Made by a program: the position numbers and the translations under genes. DNA of 41,826 bases from a virus, in IMG/VR virus record IMGVR_UViG_3300023215_000703, positions 1-41,826 of that record. One strand, 5' to 3'. Shown one piece after another: positions 14,377 through 21,124 of this stretch. Positions within the stretch are counted from its first letter, which is position 1; every line of letters begins with the position of its first letter. Under the pieces are notes generated by a model, which worked only from the letters and a program-made list of their open reading frames with translations, was not told where the DNA came from and searched no databases.

Positions 14377-14945
14377 TGAATAATCAATTATCAACACTCA
14401 GCAATGACAGCAAGCCACAAGCCAATAGCGTGCTTGTAAAAATCATTGGCGGCGAAGTATTGCCAGCGCTTAAAGCTTACTACCCAAACAGCGATTTCAA
14501 TTGGCGCGGAAACTTAACGTTATTTGCCAACGAGTATGCAAGTCAGCTTTACGGAATGGGGATTATTGCAAAGCATGTTCGCATGGCACTTGAAGCAGCG
14601 CGTATACGATCAGCCTCCGAACGACACGCGCCTAATCCAATTGAGTTCAAAATTTTATGCCTGCAGGCCCGCGGTATGCCAACGCTTGAACGCTGTATGC
14701 AAGAAATTAACGAGCAGCGCATTAAAAACTACGGCAAAGATAAAGAATGGTCAGAGCCTTTGGTTTATTGGCTTAATCAGCAAATAGCCGCAGCACGCGC
14801 AACACTGGCGGATAACGCATGGCAAAAAATGGCAAAAGACCGCTACACAAATCTTGCTGATAAATACGGCAAGGGCGAGCTAGAACCTATACCGCTCAAA
14901 ATCGAGTTTAACGAGCCGCCGGCTTACTTGAAATACGTAGGTTAA
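14376..14945 (+). CDS. helicase loader, lambda P-like
   Basis: The 189-residue protein resembles phage replication protein P: VLPALKAYYPNSDFNW in the first quarter, then NEYASQLYG, then PNPIEFKILC. It would load the host DnaB helicase at the iteron-bound O complex. Its start overlaps the O-like stop by one base, so it is translationally coupled. Length is shorter than lambda P (233 aa) but the order and motif agree. Confidence 0.75.
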   Translation: MNNQLSTLSNDSKPQANSVLVKIIGGEVLPALKAYYPNSDFNWRGNLTLFANEYASQLYGMGIIAKHVRMALEAARIRSASERHAPNPIEFKILCLQARGMPTLERCMQEINEQRIKNYGKDKEWSEPLVYWLNQQIAAARATLADNAWQKMAKDRYTNLADKYGKGELEPIPLKIEFNEPPAYLKYVG

Positions 14946-14948
14946 GCC

Positions 14949-15380
14949 ATGGCTAAATCATACGAGCAAGATCAAAAAGAGTTTATTCGCGCACTAAAAG
15001 AAATTTTAGGGAGTGATTACCAAAACGCGTTAGTCGCAGCAAAAGCAGCAAAAGCCGCAGCGCTGAAAGGGATTAAAACGCCGACACCCAAGCAAATGGG
15101 CTTTGCAACAGCAGAGGCTAACCGCGCAATGGCAAGAGCGGCCAAAGAGCATGGCATTGATAGCGTACCGCAGTATATCAAGGACCAAAAAGAGGCCGCT
15201 AAAAACAAACATGCAAACCGTAATAAGGCGCATAGCCAAAACAGGCAAGCGGCTAATCGTATGCAAGACGTTAAAGCAAGCCCTGGCAACTTTACATCAA
15301 AGAAGGTGCCGGCAAATCAAGGTTACTCGCTTAACGAGCAGCTAGAAAAAACATATCAAAACGCAAGAAAAACAGCTTAG
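14949..15380 (+). CDS. hypothetical phage protein, Ala/Lys-rich, 143 aa
   Basis: The product is basic, rich in Ala, Lys and Gln, and probably mostly helical with a disordered end. I recognise no family. It lies 3 bases after the helicase loader gene, in the position of lambda ren or nin genes. A nucleic-acid-binding role is a guess from charge. Confidence 0.55.
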   Translation: MAKSYEQDQKEFIRALKEILGSDYQNALVAAKAAKAAALKGIKTPTPKQMGFATAEANRAMARAAKEHGIDSVPQYIKDQKEAAKNKHANRNKAHSQNRQAANRMQDVKASPGNFTSKKVPANQGYSLNEQLEKTYQNARKTA

Positions 15381-15389
15381 GAGCTAATT

Positions 15390-15701
15390 ATGACTACCAA
15401 AAAAAGCACACTTACTCAGTTATCACCAGCCGGCGAAGTTTTTTGTGATGGCTTTATCTCAAATTCAAAGGCGCAGGCATCAAAGGCAATTCAGGACGGC
15501 GCAGCGGTAAACCATGACGCAGCATTTGCCAACTTAACTAAGTCCGCCGCTGTATTAGCTGAGAAAAATTGCTTAGACCGCCAGGTACGTGACGCGCTTA
15601 TATCAATCGGGGCTCACATTTTAGTGCAAGCACAAAAAGAAGCGGTAGCGGCTCAAGACGCAAAGGCCGAGCCAGCTAAAAAAGCAGATAAGGCCGCGTA
15701 A
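15390..15701 (+). CDS. hypothetical phage protein, 103 aa
   Basis: The 103-residue protein has a helical Ala-rich body and a C-terminal AKAEPAKKADKAA tail. GGAG precedes the ATG. Its stop overlaps the ninB start as TAATG. No family is recognised. Confidence 0.55.
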   Translation: MTTKKSTLTQLSPAGEVFCDGFISNSKAQASKAIQDGAAVNHDAAFANLTKSAAVLAEKNCLDRQVRDALISIGAHILVQAQKEAVAAQDAKAEPAKKADKAA

Positions 15702-16153
15702 TGGCAAAGAAAGTAGTAACCACTACTAACGCCCAATACTTCATGCCCCAAATTGGGCAAGCGGTAAGGGCGCTTTTAAAGCAAGGCAAAAACGTTGTCA
15801 TTGAGTTTAAAGAGCACAAAGCTAAGCGCTCTTTAGCTCAAAACCGTTTGCTTTGGCTGTGGAACCAGATAATTGCTGATTATTTTCGCGAGCACTACGG
15901 ACAAGAAAATAGTTCAGAGGACGTACACGAAGTATTTGTGCGTAGAAAGTTTGGGGTGAAGGTTATTCAAGCTGGCAACGAGGAACCAATAATCGTGCGC
16001 AAGCGGACCCGCAAGCTAAACACAAAAGAGTTTTGCGAGTATCTAAATTGGTTAGAGCAATACTGCGCTGAGTATTTAGAGCTTTTGCTACCACAGCCGG
16101 ACGATCTTTATCACTTGGCTATGTATGGGGAGTCAAACAATGTCGCTCATTAG
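15701..16153 (+). CDS. ninB: NinB recombination protein
   Basis: The 150-residue protein matches NinB (lambda Orf): an N-terminal ALLKQGKNVVIEFKEHKAKR, the SLAQNRLLW helix, and a C-terminal QPDDLYHL. NinB/Orf binds single-stranded DNA and SSB and stimulates RecA-type recombination, replacing RecFOR. It stands in the usual nin-region place between replication genes and a YbcO nuclease. Confidence 0.85.
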   Translation: MAKKVVTTTNAQYFMPQIGQAVRALLKQGKNVVIEFKEHKAKRSLAQNRLLWLWNQIIADYFREHYGQENSSEDVHEVFVRRKFGVKVIQAGNEEPIIVRKRTRKLNTKEFCEYLNWLEQYCAEYLELLLPQPDDLYHLAMYGESNNVAH

Positions 16154-16442
16154 TAAAAAAATAAGAAATAGCGCACGCGGCCAGCAATGCCAAGTGCGTA
16201 TACCTGGCGTATGCAACCGCAACCCCGAAACAGTTGTACTTGCTCATGTTGGCAAGGGTTCAGGTATGGGCCAGAAGTGTGATGATATTCACGCAACTTA
16301 CGCATGTTCAGCGTGTCACGATGTAATTGATAGGCGTGTGCGCATGGGAAGTGCAAACGAGTTACTTGTTTACGCTTACGAGGGCATGGTTAGAACGCAA
16401 AAGCTTTTACTCGAGCAAGAATTAATACAGGTGGCTAAATGA
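16140..16442 (+). CDS. YbcO-type nuclease (DUF1364)
   Basis: The 100-residue protein has conserved C17, C25, H36, and C56-x2-C59-H60. These fit the DUF1364/YbcO family, an HNH-like metal-dependent DNase in lambdoid nin regions. ATG 16140 is chosen over one 5 codons upstream because GGGGAG lies 8 bases before it. It overlaps ninB by 14 bases and the resolvase by ATGA. It probably cuts recombination or replication intermediates. Confidence 0.8.
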   Translation: MSLISKKIRNSARGQQCQVRIPGVCNRNPETVVLAHVGKGSGMGQKCDDIHATYACSACHDVIDRRVRMGSANELLVYAYEGMVRTQKLLLEQELIQVAK

Positions 16443-16879
16443 ACATAACGATTGGTATTGATCCAGATTTTGTTAAAAGCGGTGTTGCTGTTATCCATGG
16501 CAAAACAATCATTCATCTTGAGTCGCTAAGCTTTGTCGATATGTTCGAGTACATAGCGGCGGCGGGTCCAAAAGAAGAAGTATTGATAAAGCTTGAAAAC
16601 CCAAGCGCGATAAAGCCACTTTTTGGCGCCAAGGTTAAAAACAAACGCGCTGTACGTGAGAAAATTTGCCAGGACGTAGGCAAGTGTAAAGCGACAGGCT
16701 CGCTAATACAGCAAGTGCTAGAGAGTCAGGGTTATAAAGTGAAGTTAGTTACACCGCTCAAGGGCCCAGTTAAGCGCATGGCAAAAAGCAGCGACAAATA
16801 CTTTAACCAGATCACAGGCTGGAAGGGTAGAAGCAACGAAGATAAGCGCGATGCCGCATTGGTGGCGCTGTATGGATGA
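16439..16879 (+). CDS. RuvC-like Holliday-junction resolvase
   Basis: The 146-residue protein has the RNase-H-like fold pattern of RuvC: GIDPDFVKSG (D8), VLIKLENP (E53), and NEDKRDAALVAL (D135 and D138, spaced like the last two RuvC aspartates). It would resolve four-way junctions and branched phage DNA before packaging. It replaces the RusA or NinG resolvase of other lambdoid phages. ATGA overlap with the YbcO gene indicates coupling. Confidence 0.8.
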   Translation: MNITIGIDPDFVKSGVAVIHGKTIIHLESLSFVDMFEYIAAAGPKEEVLIKLENPSAIKPLFGAKVKNKRAVREKICQDVGKCKATGSLIQQVLESQGYKVKLVTPLKGPVKRMAKSSDKYFNQITGWKGRSNEDKRDAALVALYG

Positions 16880-17066
16880 TAAGCCGGTAAAACTAAAAAT
16901 GACGCAAGAGCAGCATATTTATGGCTGGATGATAAAGCAGGGTTTGATTAAAACATTTGATTTATCTTGGCCGTGTTTAGCACTAGAAGGTTTGATTGCT
17001 AAGCCCGCTGATTTTGCCGCACACAGCGAAGTTACCGCTATCTTTAGACGCATGGGAGTGAGATAA
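16872..17066 (+). CDS. hypothetical nin-region protein, 64 aa
   Basis: The 64-residue protein overlaps the resolvase by 8 bases, starting with ATG 16872 (MDDKPVKLKMTQEQH). An upstream in-frame start would be buried in the resolvase gene. The sequence HIYGWMIKQGL and TAIFRRMGVR suggests a small helical protein. No family is recognised. Confidence 0.55.
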   Translation: MDDKPVKLKMTQEQHIYGWMIKQGLIKTFDLSWPCLALEGLIAKPADFAAHSEVTAIFRRMGVR

Positions 17067-17067
17067 T

Positions 17068-17628
17068 ATGCAACCAATAAAGCTACTTGCAAAGCTTACA
17101 ACTAAAACGCTAAATCTCACTGGTACGTTTGGTGGCAGTGGGCAAGACGTTATTGATTGGCGGACGGCGGCACATGCTTTGGCAGGTTTACCGCAGTGCC
17201 AAACCAATTGGGCTTACTTTCGCTATGTGGGTGAGGAGACAAGGCTTAATCGTGTTGTACGCTCGCTAACTATGCACGCAACGCTGTTTGTAAAAATACG
17301 CCAATACAAAATAAAGCCAGATACATTAAACGGCTTGGTGATGGCAGCAGTACATGAGTTTGTTCAGCCGGTGTGTGGTGAATGTGATGGTAGTGGTTTA
17401 GCACCGGGGCAAAAGGCCACTAACCTAGAAGCTGATACATGCGTTAAGTGTCACGGACGAGGACGCAAGCCAATATCAAACCGCAGTCGATGTAAAATTA
17501 TCGGTATCGGACATAAAAGCTATACCAGCGCACACGATGAAGTAACAAAGGAACTATTGCGCTTAATAGCTGAGTGGGAGCGCGATATATTCAAAAATAT
17601 ACACGTAAAAATGGGTGACGTAGCATGA
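17068..17628 (+). CDS. Q-like late antiterminator with zinc finger
   Basis: The 186-residue protein has a double CxxCxGxG zinc finger (C103, C106, C125, C128). It is flanked by helical parts with the WRTAAHALAGL and WAYFRYVG patterns found in phage Q/antiterminator proteins of the 82/21 type. It is the last regulatory gene before the late region. A promoter followed at once by two terminators lies at 20520-20644, which is what a Q protein needs. The zinc finger also resembles DnaJ, but the context favours Q. Confidence 0.75.
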   Translation: MQPIKLLAKLTTKTLNLTGTFGGSGQDVIDWRTAAHALAGLPQCQTNWAYFRYVGEETRLNRVVRSLTMHATLFVKIRQYKIKPDTLNGLVMAAVHEFVQPVCGECDGSGLAPGQKATNLEADTCVKCHGRGRKPISNRSRCKIIGIGHKSYTSAHDEVTKELLRLIAEWERDIFKNIHVKMGDVA

Positions 17629-17855
17629 TAACAGCCGCCGAACTTGCAAACGCAACCACACGACTACCAGACCCCGAAACGTTTAGATATAACAGCATTC
17701 AAATAATGCTTCATAACGTGCTTGAGCCAACGGCAAGCGATAAGGGCAAAACCACTTACTTAGAGCAAAGCACTGTAACGTTTGTTAAGCGCAGTATATT
17801 TGGCATTGATACGTGGGTTGTAGAAAGCATGGATATAAACAACGCACACAGATAA
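17625..17855 (+). CDS. hypothetical phage protein, 76 aa
   Basis: The 76-residue protein starts inside the stop of the Q-like gene (ATGA). It looks soluble, with VTFVKRSIFGIDTWVVESM near the end. I recognise no family. It is co-transcribed with the antiterminator. Confidence 0.5.
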   Translation: MITAAELANATTRLPDPETFRYNSIQIMLHNVLEPTASDKGKTTYLEQSTVTFVKRSIFGIDTWVVESMDINNAHR

Positions 17856-17883
17856 GTATATTTAAAGCAAGAGCGAGATAAGC

Positions 17884-18228
17884 ATGAACAAGATAACAAT
17901 AAACGGCAAAACAATTACACACTCAGGCCGTGGCAGTGTGTGTATAAGCAATAACAAAATTACTATTGGTGGTGTGGATATAGAGGATTTAGACACCATT
18001 GAAGAAAAAACAGTAAACATTGTCATTGAAGGTAATGTTGAAAATATAATGACCGAAGATGCTGATATAACAGTAAACGGAACGGCCGGCGCAGCAACCA
18101 CTAAGAATGGAAATATTACGTGCGGCGATGTAAGCGGCGATGTAGAAACTAAAAACGGCAATGTGATGTGTGGAAGTGTCCAGGGCGATGCTACTACAAA
18201 GAACGGCAATATTATGGGAGGCCGATAG
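17884..18228 (+). CDS. beta-helix-like repeat protein, 114 aa
   Basis: The C-terminal part repeats every 16 residues around TKNGN (starting at 73, 89 and 105) with G-D-V spacers. Cysteines C80 and C96 stack at the same repeat position. Such 16-residue periodicity is typical of a short right-handed beta-helix or a polymeric adhesin-type fold. The N-terminal half has alternating Ile/Val strands. It has no signal peptide. Comparable repeats occur in small prophage proteins and in DUF4097-like proteins. Function unknown. Confidence 0.65.
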   Translation: MNKITINGKTITHSGRGSVCISNNKITIGGVDIEDLDTIEEKTVNIVIEGNVENIMTEDADITVNGTAGAATTKNGNITCGDVSGDVETKNGNVMCGSVQGDATTKNGNIMGGR

Positions 18229-18229
18229 C

Positions 18230-18811
18230 ATGAAAAAGCCTAGCAAAGAGCAAATAGAAAAAATAAAAGAAGAATTACCGCACCCTAGAGATTGGATGGG
18301 AGACGTTTATAAGGTGGTTTGGCAAGACCCAAAAAAGCTAGAGCCAATTGGTATGCTAGGCCGTGAGGCTAAGCGCTGTGAGTTATACGATGTAGAGCTG
18401 CTATTTAAAAAGGTTGTTAATGCAAACGGGTATGCGAGTTGGGAGCTTGACGAAGGCTTTAAAAGCTTTGATGAGTTTGTGGCAGAGCAGACAGAACAAA
18501 GCCAAAAGCCTGTCGATGAGTACGGCATCATTGAAATACTAAAGAAACATAACGCAGAAAGCGCTTTAAATGAGATTACAGCCGTTTTTGATAGGTTTTG
18601 CGAGTCTTATATGGGCTCAAGAGAAGATATACGCAAGGGAGCTTTTACAGAGGTTAATTGCTACTTAATGACTTCGCTTATTGAGGGTAGAAAGGACGCA
18701 GAATTGTTAAGAGCAAAAATAACCGACCTAGTAGACTCTTACAATAATTTATATAGAGGGAAAACCCATGCTAATAAAGCCAAACAAGATACTAACAGCG
18801 ATAATGATTAA
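18230..18811 (+). CDS. hypothetical phage protein, 193 aa
   Basis: ATG 18230 (MKKPSKEQIEK) is preferred over an in-frame start 20 codons upstream, which would overlap the previous gene. GGGAGG lies just before it. The 193-residue product is acidic with mixed helices (PHPRDWMGDVYKVVWQDP; IIEILKKHNAESALNEITAV). I recognise no family. It is the last clear gene before the terminator at 18883 and so ends the early operon. Confidence 0.6.
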   Translation: MKKPSKEQIEKIKEELPHPRDWMGDVYKVVWQDPKKLEPIGMLGREAKRCELYDVELLFKKVVNANGYASWELDEGFKSFDEFVAEQTEQSQKPVDEYGIIEILKKHNAESALNEITAVFDRFCESYMGSREDIRKGAFTEVNCYLMTSLIEGRKDAELLRAKITDLVDSYNNLYRGKTHANKAKQDTNSDND

Positions 18812-18851
18812 GTATCCAATACTCATAGACAAGTACCTAACGGAACATTAA
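18768..18851 (+). CDS. possible small protein, 27 aa
   Basis: An AGAGGG site precedes ATG 18768, which opens a 27-codon frame (MLIKPNKILTAIMIKYPIL…). It overlaps the end of the previous gene in another frame and stops before the terminator. It may be real or chance. No family is recognised. Confidence 0.25.
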   Translation: MLIKPNKILTAIMIKYPILIDKYLTEH

Positions 18852-19109
18852 AGAACATAACGGAACAACACCGGAACAAAATAACGCTCTTAATCTAATT
18901 AAGGGCGTTTTTTATTGTCTAAAGCAAAGTTTTAGCGGAACAATGCGGAACAAATGGCGGAACAATTGAAAATGTAAGTTATTGATATTTAATTGATGTT
19001 CGCTTTAAACGGAACATTTGAGGGGGGATTATAACGATTTGTCCTGTTTATCGACTAAATGTTCCTTTTTATATTGCTTAACGTCACCTTATACTTTTAA
19101 ATAGGAACA
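18841..19109 (+). repeat. GGAACA repeat array
   Basis: GAAC cores occur at 18843, 18853, 18863, 18874, 18938, 18948, 18960, 19012 and 19105. Most are part of CGGAACA. Within clusters the pitch is 10-12 bases, one helical turn. Inverted GTTC copies are at 18998 and 19061. About one GAAC would be expected by chance in this length. The pattern suggests cooperative binding of a regulator on one DNA face. Confidence 0.75.
18883..18913 (+). terminator. terminator of the early rightward operon
   Basis: AACGCTCTTAAT and ATTAAGGGCGTT form a 12-bp stem with one G-U pair and a 3-base loop, followed by a run of T. It ends transcription after the 193-residue gene unless antiterminated. Confidence 0.9.
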
Positions 19110-19181
19110 AATGAGGTTTAAGTTTTCTTAATACGGATTAAGTAAAGGCGCTCAAAAAGTTTATGGAGGTGAGTTGCTATA

Positions 19182-19556
19182 ATGATGGAAAGCAATGTTA
19201 GCAAAGCCAAAGATTACACACAGTTGCCAGATGGATTAACCGGTTTGCTTGAAAAGAATAAAGACGCTACGTTTTATGGCGTTGCTAGCGGGCGCTCAAT
19301 GGAGGGCGTTGGTATATTTGATGGTGATGTGCTTTTGATTGATAGGAGCTTAGACGTAAAGCCAGGCGATGTAATCGTGGCAGTATTAAACGGTCAGTTT
19401 GTTTGTAAAATTGCTGACCTTAAAAACAATCAATTATTGTCTGCGAGTGACGAATACGAACCTTACAAACTTAAAGATGGTGACGAGTTCACTTTGGAAG
19501 GAGTGGTAAGCCGTTCTGTTCGCATGTTCCGCCGAAATATTAAGGATAAATTGTAA
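19182..19556 (+). CDS. UmuD'-like S24 protein lacking the cleavage arm
   Basis: The 124-residue protein aligns with the processed form of UmuD. AKDYTQLPDGLTGLL, then ATFYGVASGRSM, then FDGDVLLIDRSL follow UmuD closely, with S39 and K76 at the places of UmuD S60 and K97 (offset 21 for both). Its start corresponds to UmuD residue 22, so it lacks the N-terminal arm that UmuD removes at C24-G25. Phage P1 HumD is a known natural UmuD' homologue of this kind. It could combine with host UmuC to make a mutagenic polymerase. No umuC is present. The next gene's ATG follows its stop directly. Confidence 0.85.
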   Translation: MMESNVSKAKDYTQLPDGLTGLLEKNKDATFYGVASGRSMEGVGIFDGDVLLIDRSLDVKPGDVIVAVLNGQFVCKIADLKNNQLLSASDEYEPYKLKDGDEFTLEGVVSRSVRMFRRNIKDKL

Positions 19557-20060
19557 ATGGACTGGAATGTCTTTTTTAGCACCATGAGTCAAACGTGTGG
19601 AGCGGTTGTTGGTATATTTTCAGCTTTCTTGATTACCAAAATCATAGCTGACCAATCTGAGTTTTCACGATTAAGAGATAAAATATCGACAATGATAAGT
19701 AAGTCTGAATATTTAAAGGCTCATTTTGATAGGGTTGATTTTGAGCAACTAAACAACAAAGAGTTAAAAGATCTTAGCGATATTTTATACAACTCAATAA
19801 AGGATGAAGAGCTAGATAAGTCTCCAGAGTTTTACTATGAATTGATTGATCAACCTTTATATGCATCTAAAAGTGATGCGATTGAGTATATAAAATATGC
19901 AATTCAAAGAGCTGAAAAATATCAGTTAGAAAAAAAGAAAAAGCAGGAAGAAGAAGATTGGAAAAAATCACATCGGGAAAGTTTGGAGCGAGCATTTGGG
20001 AGTAGCGTATTGGCAAATATAGACTTGATGAACTCTATTAAACCTATAACTAATCCTTAA
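19557..20060 (+). CDS. membrane-anchored protein with coiled C-terminus
   Basis: The 167-residue protein opens MDWNVFFSTMSQTCGAVVGI and continues FSAFLITKI, a single hydrophobic segment (about 10-29). A charged helical domain with a Lys/Glu-rich coil (140-152) follows. The N-terminal pattern W-x-x-FFST-x-xQ is shared by a family of bacterial membrane proteins of unknown function. It starts directly after the UmuD'-like stop and is followed 4 bases later by another membrane gene. It may be the N-terminal half of a larger protein broken by a frameshift near 20050. Function unknown. Confidence 0.6.
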   Translation: MDWNVFFSTMSQTCGAVVGIFSAFLITKIIADQSEFSRLRDKISTMISKSEYLKAHFDRVDFEQLNNKELKDLSDILYNSIKDEELDKSPEFYYELIDQPLYASKSDAIEYIKYAIQRAEKYQLEKKKKQEEEDWKKSHRESLERAFGSSVLANIDLMNSIKPITNP

Positions 20061-20064
20061 ATCC

Positions 20065-20505
20065 ATGGCGCATGACCCAATAAATAATAACCGCGAACAA
20101 TCATCTAGAAAGCAACTTATTATAGATTCAAAACATCAAGTTAGCATAAACAGAAAGGTTCTTAACGAATTAGAGGGCTCTAACACTGCGCATCAACTAA
20201 TAAGTCGATCATTGGTAATTGTGCTTTTGTTATTTTTCATAGGTGTAATCTATCCTCTAAGCTTTTTGCCGCTTGTTCCTGGCGCTGAAATAACTTTATC
20301 AATAAGAGCTTTTTTCGACATTTTGTTTTCTCTAAAGGGAGCTTTGCTTGGGTTGCTGGCTGTATCATTTAGCTTCTTAATTGCTACTTTTTGGTCTGTA
20401 AATAACCGATTAAAGCTATCTCCTAAGGAGTGCGAGGATCTAAAAAAAATGTGCCAACCAGAAGGTTTCAGTATTTTTTTGAAAAACTATTGTGACAATA
20501 ATTAA
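20065..20505 (+). CDS. two-helix membrane protein (possible second half of the preceding gene)
   Basis: The 146-residue protein has a polar start, then two strong membrane segments (about 48-70, LVIVLLLFFIGVIYPLSFLP; and 86-112, LFSLKGALLGLLAVSFSFLI) and a cytoplasmic-type tail with two cysteines. Upstream the frame is open back to 20050, so a one-base change could fuse it to the preceding gene and give a protein of about 314 residues. If separate, it is the third gene of a cassette with the UmuD'-like gene. Family unknown. Confidence 0.55.
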   Translation: MAHDPINNNREQSSRKQLIIDSKHQVSINRKVLNELEGSNTAHQLISRSLVIVLLLFFIGVIYPLSFLPLVPGAEITLSIRAFFDILFSLKGALLGLLAVSFSFLIATFWSVNNRLKLSPKECEDLKKMCQPEGFSIFLKNYCDNN

Positions 20506-20519
20506 AAATCAACCACAGC

Positions 20520-20546
20520 TTGCAAACCCCCCAATCCTGATATAGT
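20520..20546 (+). promoter_or_regulatory. putative late promoter PR'
   Basis: An extended -10, TG-A-TATAGT (20538-20546), has TTGCAA upstream (20520-20525, spacer 15). Transcripts would start near 20552 and meet the terminator at 20563 at once. This is the lambda PR'-tR' arrangement on which Q acts. Confidence 0.6.
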
Positions 20547-20562
20547 ATTTTCTATGTTGAAG

Positions 20563-20599
20563 AAATCCGCTTAGTTTTACGACTGAGCGGATTTTTTTT
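20563..20599 (+). terminator. terminator 1 of the late leader
   Basis: AAATCCGCTTAGT and ACTGAGCGGATTT pair over 13 bases with one G-U pair, a 6-base loop and eight T. It may end the membrane-gene operon and also stop late transcripts lacking Q. Confidence 0.95.
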
Positions 20600-20618
20600 G
20601 CTCTATGCTACTTGCTTT

Positions 20619-20644
20619 GCCCGATCTTATGGTCGGGCTTTTTT
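20619..20644 (+). terminator. terminator 2 of the late leader
   Basis: GCCCGA and TCGGGC form a 6-bp stem with an 8-base loop, followed by six T. It lies 19 bases before the endolysin ATG, in tandem with the first. Confidence 0.85.
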
Positions 20645-20663
20645 GTGGGCGAAAGGTTGAGTT

Positions 20664-21050
20664 ATGAAAGCTAGCAAACTAACAGCGCTGGGTTTAACTG
20701 CGGTTCTTGCGGCAGCTGGTGTAACAGTTGCGACATTTGAGGGCCAAGAGTTAACCGGCTATGTTGATCCTGTTGGCATTGCAACCACTTGTTACGGACA
20801 CACACAAACAGCAGTAGTTGGCAAAGAGTACACAGAGGACGAGTGTTTAAATTTACTCGCAGGTGACTTAGCTAAGCACAACTCGCAGTTAATGAGCGTG
20901 ATAAACGTAAATCTGAGCCAAGGGGAGCACATCGCTTACTTGTCATTTCATTACAATGTTGGTCCTGGCAATTTCCGAAGCAGCACATTGGCGCTTGTAA
21001 TGAGTTGGCGCGCTGGATTTATGCCAAAGGTCAAAAGTTACCAGGCTTAA
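20664..21050 (+). pseudogene. SAR endolysin (GH24 lysozyme), frame-broken near the C-terminus
   Basis: The first 109 codons encode a phage lysozyme like P21 R. A weakly hydrophobic Ala/Gly/Thr signal-anchor-release helix (about 6-24) is followed by the catalytic triad E26, D35, T41 with T4-lysozyme spacing, and then FHYNVGPGNFRSSTL. Then the frame changes and stops at 21050. The missing end (ACNELARWIYAKGQKLPG… to TGA 21124) is intact in the -1 frame. A deletion of roughly ten codons plus one base at 20990 explains both. Restored length would be about 165 residues, the size of P21 endolysin. Lysis may be impaired unless a second enzyme exists. Confidence 0.85.
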
Positions 21051-21124
21051 TCACTCGCAGAGAAAAAGAGCGCGCAATGTGCCTGGATGGAGTCACTAAT
21101 GTTAAAACTGTTCAGCAGCATTGA
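20991..21124 (+). pseudogene. displaced C-terminal frame of the endolysin
   Basis: In the frame of 20993 the sequence reads ACNELARWIYAKGQKLPGLI and continues TRREKERAMCLDG, the standard end of GH24 phage lysozymes, to a TGA at 21122-21124. It has no own start or ribosome site. It overlaps the start of the Rz gene, as is usual for intact endolysin-spanin junctions. Confidence 0.85.

Larger units (their letters stand above)
18812..19181 (+). other. non-coding control region with terminator and GGAACA array
   Basis: This 370-base gap contains no convincing gene apart from the end of a 27-codon frame. It holds a strong terminator (18883-18913), direct GGAACA-type repeats on both sides of it, two inverted GTTC copies, and probably the promoter of the UmuD'-like gene near 19070-19100. 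The promoter elements are weak by eye (TATACT at 19090-19095). The repeats are listed separately. Confidence 0.6.

Noticed and set aside
15017-15289. Hydrophobic Cys/Ala-rich frame on the minus strand
   Set aside because: It is a shadow of the Ala/Lys-rich gene on the plus strand and lies antisense in a single-direction operon.
19030-19060. LexA box before the UmuD'-like gene
   Set aside because: Only one CTGT half-site is present. The ACAG half at the right distance is missing.
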